A stretch of 64,000 bases of DNA from an uncultured Eubacteriales bacterium (GTDB lineage Bacteria; Bacillota; Clostridia; Oscillospirales; CAG-272), in assembly GCA_934402395.1 (NCBI GenBank), contig CAKRTQ010000005.1, forward strand, positions 70,698 through 134,697, read 5' to 3'. This document shows, piece after piece, positions 42,620-50,788 of this stretch (positions within the stretch are counted from its first letter, which is position 1; every line of letters begins with the position of its first letter). Made by a program: the position numbers and the translations under genes. The notes under the pieces were generated by a model, which was given only the letters and a program-made list of their open reading frames with translations, searched no databases and had not been told where the DNA came from.

Positions 42620-43792
42620 ATGAAACGCATATTTCTGATGCTGGCGGTCGCAGCCGTGCTGCTGGCGCTGCCGTCCTGCGGCGGGCAAAAAAACGAGCCG
42701 GGAGGAAAAACGTACACTGACAATTATGTTTATACTATGTGGAAGACCCCGGACACGTCTGTTTCCACGCTTTACCGGATCAATGTCCTGAGTGCAACCG
42801 GAACGCCGGTCTGTCCCGATCCGTTATGCGGGCATAACACAGACAAATGCCCGTTTTTCGGGATCAATACCAACGGCTCGGGTATTGTGGGAAGCAGTAT
42901 ATACTACCTCAGCGGCAGTGTTCCGATGAAGCATTGCAGGCAGGTCTGCCGCTTCGATCTGGAGTCGGGAAAATTTTATCTGTTGTATGAAAACAATGCC
43001 GCGACAATAGCAAAACTGTTCGTCTCCGATGATAACGTTTATTTTCTCGAGCTTGTTGAAGACGGTAAAGAGGACCAGGCGTATACGTTCCGGCTCATGC
43101 GTTACGGAATACGCGACGGTAAGACGGCAGACCTCGGAAACACGGGCGCCATGAAGGACACGGAGATATATGCCTGCGTTGACGGCAGACTGTACTGGGA
43201 AGACAACGGCGGTGCCGGCGCGTCTTATTTTTCGACCGATACAGACGGTAAGGATCGTGCCGATGGCGACAGGCTGTCCGATCGCACCCGCGCGGGCGAT
43301 TACAGCGTCAGGATCGAAAATGTGCGTTATGCCGGCTCTGAGTACATAAATATGTATATCTGCGATGTTGCGAGCAAATATCTTGTCACCGGGGAGAAGA
43401 AGGTCATCGTCAGGGACAATCCGTCATTTCCCATGGTCTATGACGGTAATGTGTTTTATTACAGGTTCCAGGAAGAGCCGCTTCTTGTAGGATACACATT
43501 CGATGATGCGACGGGGGAGAAAAGGGCGTGGTACGATGCACGCGGCACAAAGATGTATGTCTGCGATTTTGACGGGCAGAACGACCGGTTGCTCTGTGAT
43601 ATTGCCGGCAGCGGATACCTGTTCGGTATCACAAACAATATGCTGTGGAGTTCCGGAAGCGGAGAGTATTACTGCACAACGCTGATCAGCTACCGGCAAT
43701 CGGAGGACGGACAAACGGTAGAACGAGGTGATAACGAGATCGTTGTTATAAATGTGAAAACCGGCAGTTATAAGGTTGTTGAAATGGGGTGA
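42620..43792 (+). CDS. Cys-motif lipoprotein A (beta-propeller-like, DUF5050-type)
   Basis: 390 residues. Lipoprotein signal with lipobox LPSC (Cys20). Close to the N-terminus of the mature protein is a conserved Cys/His cluster, VCPDPLCGHNTDKCPFF (Cys65, Cys70, His72, Cys77), suited to metal or disulfide binding. The rest is a run of short beta motifs such as YYLSG, RFDLESGKFYLLYE and MYVCDFDGQNDRLL, typical of a beta-propeller. Function unknown; it is paralogous to the next gene. GGGGG precedes the ATG. Position before an ABC exporter suggests a role in its substrate handling or sensing. Confidence 0.75.
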   Translation: MKRIFLMLAVAAVLLALPSCGGQKNEPGGKTYTDNYVYTMWKTPDTSVSTLYRINVLSATGTPVCPDPLCGHNTDKCPFFGINTNGSGIVGSSIYYLSGSVPMKHCRQVCRFDLESGKFYLLYENNAATIAKLFVSDDNVYFLELVEDGKEDQAYTFRLMRYGIRDGKTADLGNTGAMKDTEIYACVDGRLYWEDNGGAGASYFSTDTDGKDRADGDRLSDRTRAGDYSVRIENVRYAGSEYINMYICDVASKYLVTGEKKVIVRDNPSFPMVYDGNVFYYRFQEEPLLVGYTFDDATGEKRAWYDARGTKMYVCDFDGQNDRLLCDIAGSGYLFGITNNMLWSSGSGEYYCTTLISYRQSEDGQTVERGDNEIVVINVKTGSYKVVEMG

Positions 43793-43797
43793 CCGAT

Positions 43798-44940
43798 ATG
43801 AAAAAGATTTTTTCGCTGTTACTGATATTGTTTACCCTGTTCTGCGCATCCTGCGCAAATGAGATTGCGTCCGAGACAGATGTCAATTACACAGATAACT
43901 ATATTTATGCAAATATGAACGGTACTTTTTTTCGCTTCAATGTGGATAATGCCACGGCATCGCCGCTTTGTCCGGATCCGCTTTGCGGTCACAACAGTAT
44001 AAGCTGTCCTTTTTTTAATATGGATGCCGCCCCGGTGTTCCGAGGGCAGTATATATACTATCTTTCCGGCTGCTCTGATGTGGGAAATGCAACGCGCCTT
44101 TGCAGCTTCGATCTGAAAACCGGCAGATATGAGGTGCTGTATAAAGCGGGGGCAGGAACACTGTCCGGTATGAATGCAGCAGGCGACTATGCCTATTTCA
44201 ATTTCAGCCGTTTGTCGGAGAGCGGAGGCGTTGAATTCCTTTTGATGAGATGCAATGTTAAAACCAAAGATGTCGCTACGCTGACCGATGTCGCAATGTC
44301 CGTCCCGCAAGAGCTTCTCTCGGTCGGAAACGGCAGGATTTTCTGGAGCACAGGTGCGGGCGAATATTATTCCACAGATATGGATTATCAAAACAGGGTC
44401 GACGGCGACAGAGGCTACGCAGACAGACTTTCAAACGATGAGTATTACTTTATTGTTGAACCGACGGGGAAGATCAAGGGTGTATCAGGTAGTAAGCTTC
44501 CGGCATTTCGGTTGCTGCGAAAAGATCGGAGCTCAGGCGAGGAGGTTACGGTAATTGCCGAAATGTGTTCATTTCCGACAATATACCGAGACAGCATTTT
44601 TTATTTCAGATTTCAGGACAATGTTCCGCTTATCGGGTATATGAATGACGAATATTCCGGGGAGAAGATCGCTGTTACCGATAAAACCGGCGGCAAGCTT
44701 TATATGTGCGATCTTGATGGTACGGGCGAGCGACTCCTTTGTGATATAAGTGATTCCGGGTGTGCCTTTACAAGTGCAGTCGGTGTTTCGGGCAAGAGCG
44801 GAACAGGAGATCACATAGGGATCGAATTGTATACGTATGATAACGACGGAGTTTATGTCAAACGTGGTGAAAGCGCGCTTTTGATAGTCAATATCAAAAC
44901 CGGAGAAAACAGGATCGTGAGGACTGACCGATATGCTTGA
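43798..44940 (+). CDS. Cys-motif lipoprotein B, paralogue of A
   Basis: 380 residues. Lipobox CASC (Cys19), then the same cluster LCPDPLCGHNSISCPFF (Cys58, Cys63, His65, Cys70) and matching propeller blocks (YYLSGCS, SFDLKTGRYEVLYK, LYMCDLDGTGERLLCDI). The spacing Cys-x4-Cys-x-His-x4-Cys is identical in both paralogues, while the rest has diverged, so the cluster is under selection. GGGGTG stands 6 bases before the ATG at 43798; a GTG at 43789 is less likely. It overlaps the ABC ATPase gene by 8 bases. Confidence 0.75.
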   Translation: MKKIFSLLLILFTLFCASCANEIASETDVNYTDNYIYANMNGTFFRFNVDNATASPLCPDPLCGHNSISCPFFNMDAAPVFRGQYIYYLSGCSDVGNATRLCSFDLKTGRYEVLYKAGAGTLSGMNAAGDYAYFNFSRLSESGGVEFLLMRCNVKTKDVATLTDVAMSVPQELLSVGNGRIFWSTGAGEYYSTDMDYQNRVDGDRGYADRLSNDEYYFIVEPTGKIKGVSGSKLPAFRLLRKDRSSGEEVTVIAEMCSFPTIYRDSIFYFRFQDNVPLIGYMNDEYSGEKIAVTDKTGGKLYMCDLDGTGERLLCDISDSGCAFTSAVGVSGKSGTGDHIGIELYTYDNDGVYVKRGESALLIVNIKTGENRIVRTDRYA

Positions 44941-45793
44941 ACTGAAGGATATATCGAAAAAATACGGCAGAGTGACAGCTCTCAAAAACGTAAATATCAC
45001 CCTCGGAAGCGGAATATATGCTCTTCTCGGACCGAACGGAAGCGGTAAATCCACCATGATGAATATGATCGCCGGTATTTTGCCGCAATCGGAGGGGGAG
45101 ATCCTTTATGACGGCGGTAATATACGCACGCTCGGCGCGTCATACCGCGAAAAAATCGGGTATATGCCGCAATACCCCGGAATGTACCCGTCATTTACCG
45201 TGCGGGACTTTCTGTTCTATATGTCCGAGCTGAAGGGGCTTCCGCGCAGCAATACGGGCGAGGTGGACCGTATATTGCGCCGCGTTGAGCTTGACGACTG
45301 CACCGGGCGCAGGATATCCGCACTTTCGGGCGGAATGAAACAACGGCTGTCGCTTGCCGCAGCAATTCTCGGCTCTCCGGAGATCATAATACTTGACGAA
45401 CCGACCGCCGGACTTGACCCGAAGCAGCGGATCGCCGTAAGAAACCTCATTGCGGAGACAGCAGCCGAAAAAACGGTGTTGTGGGCGACGCATATCGTTT
45501 CCGACATTGAGGGCATCGCCCGCAACGTCATAATTTTAAAGCAGGGCGAGGTCACAGATGTCGCCGCGCCCGAAGTGCTGACGGAAAAAATGACGGGAAA
45601 GGTCTTCGGCGTCCGCGCGGACGGCATTACGGCGGAGGAACTGCGCAAAAAATACCGCGTCTGCTCGACCGTTCCCGACCGCAGCGGTCTTATGCTGCGT
45701 CTGCTCAGCGATCTGCCGCCATGTGCGGATGCCATGCCTCTTGCGCCGACGCTTGAGGATTACTATCTGTACGTTTTCGGTGATATATTATGA
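44933..45793 (+). CDS. ABC transporter ATPase
   Basis: 286 residues. Walker A GPNGSGKST (36-44), Q-loop MPQYPGMYPSFTV, signature LSGGMKQRLSLA, Walker B IIILDEPTAGLDP and the switch His in WATHIVSD. This is the ABC-2/NatA/BcrA-like class of exporter and envelope-stress ATPases. It overlaps the preceding lipoprotein gene by 8 bases and the permease gene by 4, so the three are translationally linked. Confidence 0.92.
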   Translation: MLELKDISKKYGRVTALKNVNITLGSGIYALLGPNGSGKSTMMNMIAGILPQSEGEILYDGGNIRTLGASYREKIGYMPQYPGMYPSFTVRDFLFYMSELKGLPRSNTGEVDRILRRVELDDCTGRRISALSGGMKQRLSLAAAILGSPEIIILDEPTAGLDPKQRIAVRNLIAETAAEKTVLWATHIVSDIEGIARNVIILKQGEVTDVAAPEVLTEKMTGKVFGVRADGITAEELRKKYRVCSTVPDRSGLMLRLLSDLPPCADAMPLAPTLEDYYLYVFGDIL

Positions 45794-47751
45794 AATTGTT
45801 CGGCTTTGAATTCAAAAAACTGCTGTCCGCCAAGGGCGCGGTCGCCGTTATCGCCGTTATTCTGCTGTCGGGGGTGCTGCTGTGCATCCTGTCTGCCGAC
45901 AGCGGAGCCGATGACCGCACGCAGGACGAGTATATCGCGGGCTATCGTGGCGATATCGGGCGTGTGATAAGGCTTGCGCGGTTGAATATTGCCGATCTTT
46001 CGGGCGGCGGAGAGGGATATATCGTTGATTATCAGAGAAAGGTGATCGAAAAGTATACCGCGATACTTGACGGTGGACAGACGCCCGGATATGTCGCGGG
46101 CTATGACGGGTACATACTGTCGTCGGGGCGGATGACCCTTTTGATCGCTGCGGCGGTCGTTATGGGGAGCGCGGTCATACTTTTTGAGCGCGATTCCGGA
46201 ATGACTCCGTACCTCTGCATCTCAAAAAAAGGCGGATCTGTTTACGGCGGAAAGCTGTGGCTGATGCTTATCATTTCTGCGGCGCTCACGGCGGGGTATT
46301 CGCTCGCCGGGCTGACTGTATACGGCGCAAAATATGGTCTTGATGGGTTGCGGGCGCCGCTCGTATCGGTCAGAAGCATGGAGTTCTGCCCGTATTCCGT
46401 CAGCATCGGCGGGTATATTCTGCTTCTGTATGCGGTAAGTGCCGCGCTCACATTCACCTTTGCGGTGGCATCGGCTCTTATCGGCAGGCTTACGGGAAGT
46501 TACCTCATAACATTTTTGTGCGGAGGAGCCGCCTGCACCGGGTTGTACCTTTCGGATTTTGATATCAACAGCTTTTTTGCCCGATACCGCGCCGTAAATC
46601 TTTTCGGCAGGGCGGCAGATGCCGTTCCGCTTTGCTTCGGAGGCTTGCTTGCGGGGTGCACCGTTCTCTGCGTGCTTTTCCGTATGGCAGAAAACCGCAT
46701 TTTCGCGCCCGGCGAAAGGTCGGGCAGGGCAGAGCGCCGCGTGCTTGCAGCTGTCGGAGGTATCACGGAGCGGCTTTCCGAAAGCCTCGCCAAAAGAAAA
46801 AAACACCGCCGCACCATGCGGTATGGTCTTTATCGGTATGAACTGAAAAAGATATTCATTTCGCCGCGGCTGATATTTCTTGTGCTGCTCCTGTTCGGAG
46901 CAAAGATATATTCCGGTATCGGAAGCGGCAGTGCCGATGACATTTACGAAAGGGAATATCACAGACTCTGCCATGAGCTGAGCGGCGAGCTGACCGAGGC
47001 AAAATCCGAATATATCCGTTCGAGGCTGGCGGAGTGCCGGGCTGTCGTGGCGCGCCGGGACGAAATGAAGGACGCGGTGCAGAACGGCGGGATCACCCCC
47101 GATGAGTACAATGAGTATATGAAGGAGTTATACGCGGCTGAGGTGCGCCAGTTTGCTTTTCTCGGATTGACCGGACAGGCGGATCACATCAAAGAGTTGC
47201 GCACCGCCGGCAAAGACGCCGCGATAATTTACGATTCGGGCTGGAAGGCTTTGTTTGGCGCGCGATCAGATGCGTATCTGTATGCACTGATACTGCTGCT
47301 GTTTGCGGGGATATATACTTTCGAGTACAGAAGCGGCATGAGCAGATCGCTCCCGTGCCTTAAAATGGGCGGCCGTGCGCTTGACCGGACGAAGTTCCTT
47401 GCCGCAGTAACATCGACTGCTGTTTTGTGCCTGATCTTTACCGCTGCAGATATTGCCTTCGTTGCGCGGCAATATCCGCTTGAGGATATGTCAGCTTCCG
47501 CGCTCGGTGTCGTCGGGATAACGGTGTCTGCGGACATTCCGATTCTTCTGTATGCAATGCTTTTTGAATCCGGCAGACTGCTCGGATATATATTGCTCGC
47601 TTCCGTTACATGCCTTGCCTCAAAGCTGCTGCGCAGGCTTTATCTTGTTATTCCCGCAGTCGTCGCCGCGACTCTCCTGCCGCACTTTGCGATCCGCAGT
47701 CTGCCGCAGTGGGCGGATCTTGCCTCACTGCTGTTTTGCCGTAATTGCTGA
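45790..47751 (+). CDS. ABC-2-type permease, two-module
   Basis: 653 residues. Two similar halves, each with a starting 'FEFKKLL' / 'YELKKIF' amphipathic stretch, a membrane helix, a long extracellular loop and a cluster of five or so membrane helices (first 120-310, second 480-645); a basic linker (KRKKHRRTMR) joins them. The design is like a fused pair of ABC-2 permeases that would pair with an ATPase homodimer. It ends abruptly in FCRNC. Substrate unknown; antimicrobial-peptide export or lipoprotein/envelope maintenance would fit the sigma/anti-sigma context. Confidence 0.82.
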   Translation: MKLFGFEFKKLLSAKGAVAVIAVILLSGVLLCILSADSGADDRTQDEYIAGYRGDIGRVIRLARLNIADLSGGGEGYIVDYQRKVIEKYTAILDGGQTPGYVAGYDGYILSSGRMTLLIAAAVVMGSAVILFERDSGMTPYLCISKKGGSVYGGKLWLMLIISAALTAGYSLAGLTVYGAKYGLDGLRAPLVSVRSMEFCPYSVSIGGYILLLYAVSAALTFTFAVASALIGRLTGSYLITFLCGGAACTGLYLSDFDINSFFARYRAVNLFGRAADAVPLCFGGLLAGCTVLCVLFRMAENRIFAPGERSGRAERRVLAAVGGITERLSESLAKRKKHRRTMRYGLYRYELKKIFISPRLIFLVLLLFGAKIYSGIGSGSADDIYEREYHRLCHELSGELTEAKSEYIRSRLAECRAVVARRDEMKDAVQNGGITPDEYNEYMKELYAAEVRQFAFLGLTGQADHIKELRTAGKDAAIIYDSGWKALFGARSDAYLYALILLLFAGIYTFEYRSGMSRSLPCLKMGGRALDRTKFLAAVTSTAVLCLIFTAADIAFVARQYPLEDMSASALGVVGITVSADIPILLYAMLFESGRLLGYILLASVTCLASKLLRRLYLVIPAVVAATLLPHFAIRSLPQWADLASLLFCRNC

Positions 47752-47831
47752 TCTCACTGCCCGACTGCCCCGACCGCCAGCGCGCCGCGCGACCCGACCG
47801 GCGAAATGCCGAACGAGCGCCCGCAGCCACA

Positions 47832-47925
47832 GGCTTGAGTCGGTTCAAGAACACGATATCATAGCAAACACATAAAGGCGGCTTATGCCGCCTTTATGTG
47901 TTTGGTACGGGTAACAGGACTTAGA
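47832..47925. repeat. Direct duplication of tRNA-Leu 3' flank, copy 1
   Basis: Repeats 47997-48090 at an offset of 165 bases: a shared GGCTTGAGTCGGTTCAAGAA start, the AAACACATAAAGGCGGC hairpin and the tRNA 3' end. Differences are few (for example TTA versus ACA in the hairpin loop). Confidence 0.88.
47866..47903 (-). terminator. Terminator-like hairpin behind the tRNA remnant
   Basis: Same 17-bp stem as 48031-48068, belonging to the duplicated, decayed copy. Confidence 0.6.
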
Positions 47926-47950
47926 ACCTCGGTTTGCGCGTCTGTGGGTG
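47903..47950 (-). pseudogene. tRNA-Leu remnant
   Basis: On the minus strand it ends with the tRNA-Leu acceptor arm and CCA (47903-47912), a T-arm spoiled by one inserted base, and then GCGCGTCTG-like D-arm sequence joined directly: the anticodon stem-loop is deleted. It is a degenerate duplicate of the gene at 48068-48150. Confidence 0.7.
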
Positions 47951-48030
47951 CAGAAGCGGTCGTTTGCGGTGGCGCAAACCTATTCAAGCCCATGCGGGCT
48001 TGAGTCGGTTCAAGAACACGATATCATAGC

Positions 48031-48068
48031 AAACACATAAAGGCGGCACATGCCGCCTTTATGTGTTT
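48031..48068 (-). terminator. Terminator of tRNA-Leu
   Basis: AAACACATAAAGGCGGC (48031-48047) / GCCGCCTTTATGTGTTT (48052-48068): 17-bp stem starting at the CCA end of the tRNA; TGTTTGCTAT follows on the minus strand. Confidence 0.85.
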
Positions 48069-48150
48069 GGTACGGGTAACAGGACTTGAACCTGCACGGT
48101 TGCCCACCGGATCCTAAATCCGGCGCGTCTGCCAATTCCGCCATACCCGC
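48068..48150 (-). tRNA. tRNA-Leu (anticodon UAG)
   Basis: Cloverleaf on the minus strand: acceptor GCGGGTA pairs with TACCCGT, D-arm with AATTGGCAGACGC, anticodon stem CCGGA/TCCGG around loop TTTAGGA (anticodon TAG, reads CUN Leu), short variable arm, T-arm CAGG-TTCAAGT-CCTG, discriminator A and encoded CCA. Decodes CUA. It has its own promoter and terminator. Confidence 0.95.
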
Positions 48151-48160
48151 GTACCCATAC

Positions 48161-48189
48161 ATTTTACCATTGATCGCGCCGGTTGTCAA
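48161..48189 (-). promoter_or_regulatory. Promoter of tRNA-Leu
   Basis: Minus strand TTGACA (48189-48184), 17 bases, TAAAAT (48166-48161), 11 bases before the tRNA. Confidence 0.82.
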
Positions 48190-48250
48190 GAGCCGGATCG
48201 CGTCCGCGCAGAATATTTCCGTTCGTGCGGCTGTTCGGAGCGAGGTGCGC

Positions 48251-49372
48251 TCACCGTCTGCCGCGCGAGTTACTTTTGCTATCTGTTACACTAAGGTATA
48301 CGTCGGCTGTCCTACCGGCAAATGCCCCGGCGGTGTAATGCTCCCGGTATCTTTTTCGGGCAGCGGCCGAGAGACTTTTTTGCATACCGGCGTCACGGTA
48401 CAGCTTCATTATTGCGTTTGCGGTGGATGCTGCCGAGCCGGGATGCGTGAGCAGTCCGCAGCCCGATATCATCAGGCGGTCATCCGGTGTATCGCACATT
48501 ACGGGAGGTACGCCGATGCTCATTCCCTCGATCATTGCAAGACCGGAGGCTTCTCCGCTTACAGTTGTATTGACATTTACCGAGCACAGTGCCATATACG
48601 GAGCTATATCAGGGCAGAAACCGCAGAAGTGCAGCCTTCCGTCAAGTCCGGTTTTTGCGGCAAGCGATCTTATCTTTTGCCGGTCTGAGCCGTCTCCGAC
48701 AACAATAAAGTGCATATCCGGGGCTTTTGCAGCGCACAATGCGGCAGCTTTTACAAACACTTCGTGGCTTTTACAGGGCTCCAGCCTGCCGAAAATACCG
48801 GCAACGAACGCGCCCTCCGGTATTTCCAGCCGACGGCGCAGGGTGGCAAGCTCGCCTGCGTCCGTAGCGCGCAGCGGGGGAGCTCCGTTCGGTATGACGG
48901 TTATCATCCGCCGCGGCATTCCGGATGCTTCAAGCGCCAGAGCCGCACCTCTGCTGACCGCAATGGCGTGTGTGGCGGTCAGCGGCTGGAGGATGCCGCC
49001 GAGCGGTATGTTGTTTTTTGTTACGCAATGGTGCGTCATTATGATCGCGGGAACGCCGCACATACGCGCGGCGAGCCGCGCGGAAAATGCCGAATGCGTG
49101 TGGACGATATCGGGATCGAGCCGTCGGATAATGCCGCAAAGCCCCGGTACGGCGCGCGCGTCAAACGAGCGGTCGGCGATATATCCGGCTTCGGTTATCG
49201 AAACGCCGGGGATGTCGAGCAGTCCGCGCACTGCCGACCCGCGCGGCAAAACGACCGAGAGCGCAAAGCGTTCCCGGTCGATCGCAGAAATCAATACTTC
49301 AAGCGCCTTGCCGGCTCCGCCGACCGAGGTGTCGGTGAGCACGTGGCAGACCTTAATTTTACGTTGTGTCAT
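48251..49372 (-). CDS. GT4-family glycosyltransferase
   Basis: 373 residues. Two Rossmann (GT-B) halves: N-terminal GGAGKALEVLISAID and HTHSAFSARLAARM; C-terminal FGRLEPCKSHEVFVKAA and the nucleotide-sugar E-x7-E motif in SGEASGLAMIEGMSIG. Cytoplasmic, using a nucleotide sugar to build a surface glycan. The start at 49372 follows the homology and sits in an ATGA overlap with the preceding gene; the frame is open upstream to 49627 but that part is the shadow of another gene. No glycan cluster is nearby, so the acceptor is unknown. Confidence 0.88.
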   Translation of the reverse strand: MTQRKIKVCHVLTDTSVGGAGKALEVLISAIDRERFALSVVLPRGSAVRGLLDIPGVSITEAGYIADRSFDARAVPGLCGIIRRLDPDIVHTHSAFSARLAARMCGVPAIIMTHHCVTKNNIPLGGILQPLTATHAIAVSRGAALALEASGMPRRMITVIPNGAPPLRATDAGELATLRRRLEIPEGAFVAGIFGRLEPCKSHEVFVKAAALCAAKAPDMHFIVVGDGSDRQKIRSLAAKTGLDGRLHFCGFCPDIAPYMALCSVNVNTTVSGEASGLAMIEGMSIGVPPVMCDTPDDRLMISGCGLLTHPGSAASTANAIMKLYRDAGMQKSLSAAARKRYREHYTAGAFAGRTADVYLSVTDSKSNSRGRR

Positions 49373-50211
49373 TTTGTTTCGCCGTCGGCACTGCCGGGGA
49401 GGGGAATGCGCGCGGGGCGCCGTTTGAGCGGGTCGTACACGAACCTGCGGCAGCTGTGATCCTCGCTTACAACGCCTGTCCTGTCGCAAAGCACGCAGTC
49501 GGGCGAATCCCTGAGAAGGCGCGAGTGCTCGCATACGGCGCAGCACGGCTCCACGGCGGGGGCGTAACCGCCGCTTTTTTTGCGGGCAACGTATGCCGAG
49601 ACGAGCTCTTCCTCCGCGCTGCGGCATGCGCCGATAAAGGTGAGAAAATAAACGATAAGATAAACGGCAAGCACGGCGAGCGCGATAAGATCAAGCCCTA
49701 TATTGCAGTCAAAGATGATCCCGAAGTGTCCGAAAAGCTCGCCGAGCGTCACGACTGGCATGCGGTCGGCAGCTTCTGGTATCGTTACAACATCGCTTGG
49801 GAAGCAGACATTCTGCATTACCGTAAGATATCCGCAGAGCGCGGCGCAGATAACGGTAAAAATACCGCAGGTGATGCGCCCGCCGCGTTTTTTTATCCCC
49901 TTGCCGCAAATGAGCGACACGATGCCGAGGTAAAGTATGCCGACTGTCAGCGCGGCAAGAAAGCCGATCACATCGGGGAGCTGTACCGCAATGCCGAGCC
50001 GGTCGCTCAGCACGGAGATCGCCCACGGCTCTCCGAAAATGCACAGTGCAACGTACAGCGGCATCGGAATGAAATATCCGAGTATCTTACGTACAGTCCC
50101 GGCGCGGCGCAGACAGATAAAAACGGCGATCGCCGCCGCGATGGGGAAAAACACCGCACACGCCAATATATAAAACGAATAGTTCAGATCTATCAGGTTG
50201 TTAAGACTCAC
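49369..50211 (-). CDS. Polytopic membrane protein of unknown function
   Basis: 280 residues from a GTG at 50211. A longer frame reaches 50274, but its first bases are the -35 and -10 of the gene's own promoter, so the true start must be downstream; AAAGGCGG precedes GTG 50211. Five hydrophobic stretches cover the first 190 residues. The C-terminal 75 are soluble and Cys-rich (CCAVCEHSRLL, CVLCDRTG, CRRF), which looks like a zinc-binding tail. It overlaps the glycosyltransferase start by 4 bases and is cotranscribed with it. Confidence 0.7.
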   Translation of the reverse strand: MSLNNLIDLNYSFYILACAVFFPIAAAIAVFICLRRAGTVRKILGYFIPMPLYVALCIFGEPWAISVLSDRLGIAVQLPDVIGFLAALTVGILYLGIVSLICGKGIKKRGGRITCGIFTVICAALCGYLTVMQNVCFPSDVVTIPEAADRMPVVTLGELFGHFGIIFDCNIGLDLIALAVLAVYLIVYFLTFIGACRSAEEELVSAYVARKKSGGYAPAVEPCCAVCEHSRLLRDSPDCVLCDRTGVVSEDHSCRRFVYDPLKRRPARIPLPGSADGETK

Positions 50212-50245
50212 GTAGCTCACCGCCTTTTGCGCATCGTATGCGATA

Positions 50246-50274
50246 ATTATATCAAATACGACACGTATTGTCAA
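50246..50274 (-). promoter_or_regulatory. Promoter of the membrane protein-glycosyltransferase pair
   Basis: Minus strand TTGACA (50274-50269), 17 bases, TATAAT (50251-50246): perfect consensus. The -35 overlaps the stop codon of the kinase gene. Confidence 0.9.
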
Positions 50275-50786
50275 GCGTCGGCATAAAATCCCTCGCCGCC
50301 CGCGATAAGTTCTGCGGCGCGGCGGGCGGATATATCCGAGACATCGAGTTTTTCGGTGTTCAGTTTATCATACAGCGGCAGTCTGTCAAGGCTGCGCTTC
50401 AGTACGTCGGGCTTGCGTATGCCGGCAGAGATATCACGCCCGAGACGCCCGGCGAGCGCTTGAGGGCTGCATATGAGCGATATCTTACGGACGCGGCAGC
50501 CGGAGGTGTCGAGCCGGGAGAGGACGCTTTCCCATATCGCATCTTCGTGCAGCACCCAGCAGAATATGATATTCCGGTATGCCGTACATGAAAGAAAATT
50601 CCCGAGCAGATGCGTTATATTGTCGATGACCATGGCGCGGGTCTCGCCGGTCACCGTGAAAGGATCGGCATACCAGCACCAGTCGCCGTCAAGCATGACG
50701 GCATCGGGGAGGAGACTCAGCAGCTCGCGGCTGACGGAGGTCTTGCCGACCCCCATCGTGCCGCCGATAATATAAAGATACTTCAC
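50271..50786 (-). CDS. P-loop nucleotide kinase-like protein
   Basis: 171 residues from a GTG start 2 bases past the previous stop. Walker A GGTMGVGKTS (8-17), LDGDWCWY and a later LICSPQALAGRL lid-like region match small AAA/zeta-toxin or shikimate-kinase-like P-loop kinases that phosphorylate small molecules. Substrate unknown. No antitoxin partner is adjacent. It is the last gene of the glycosidase-like operon. Confidence 0.75.
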   Translation of the reverse strand: MKYLYIIGGTMGVGKTSVSRELLSLLPDAVMLDGDWCWYADPFTVTGETRAMVIDNITHLLGNFLSCTAYRNIIFCWVLHEDAIWESVLSRLDTSGCRVRKISLICSPQALAGRLGRDISAGIRKPDVLKRSLDRLPLYDKLNTEKLDVSDISARRAAELIAGGEGFYADA

Positions 50787-50788
50787 TT

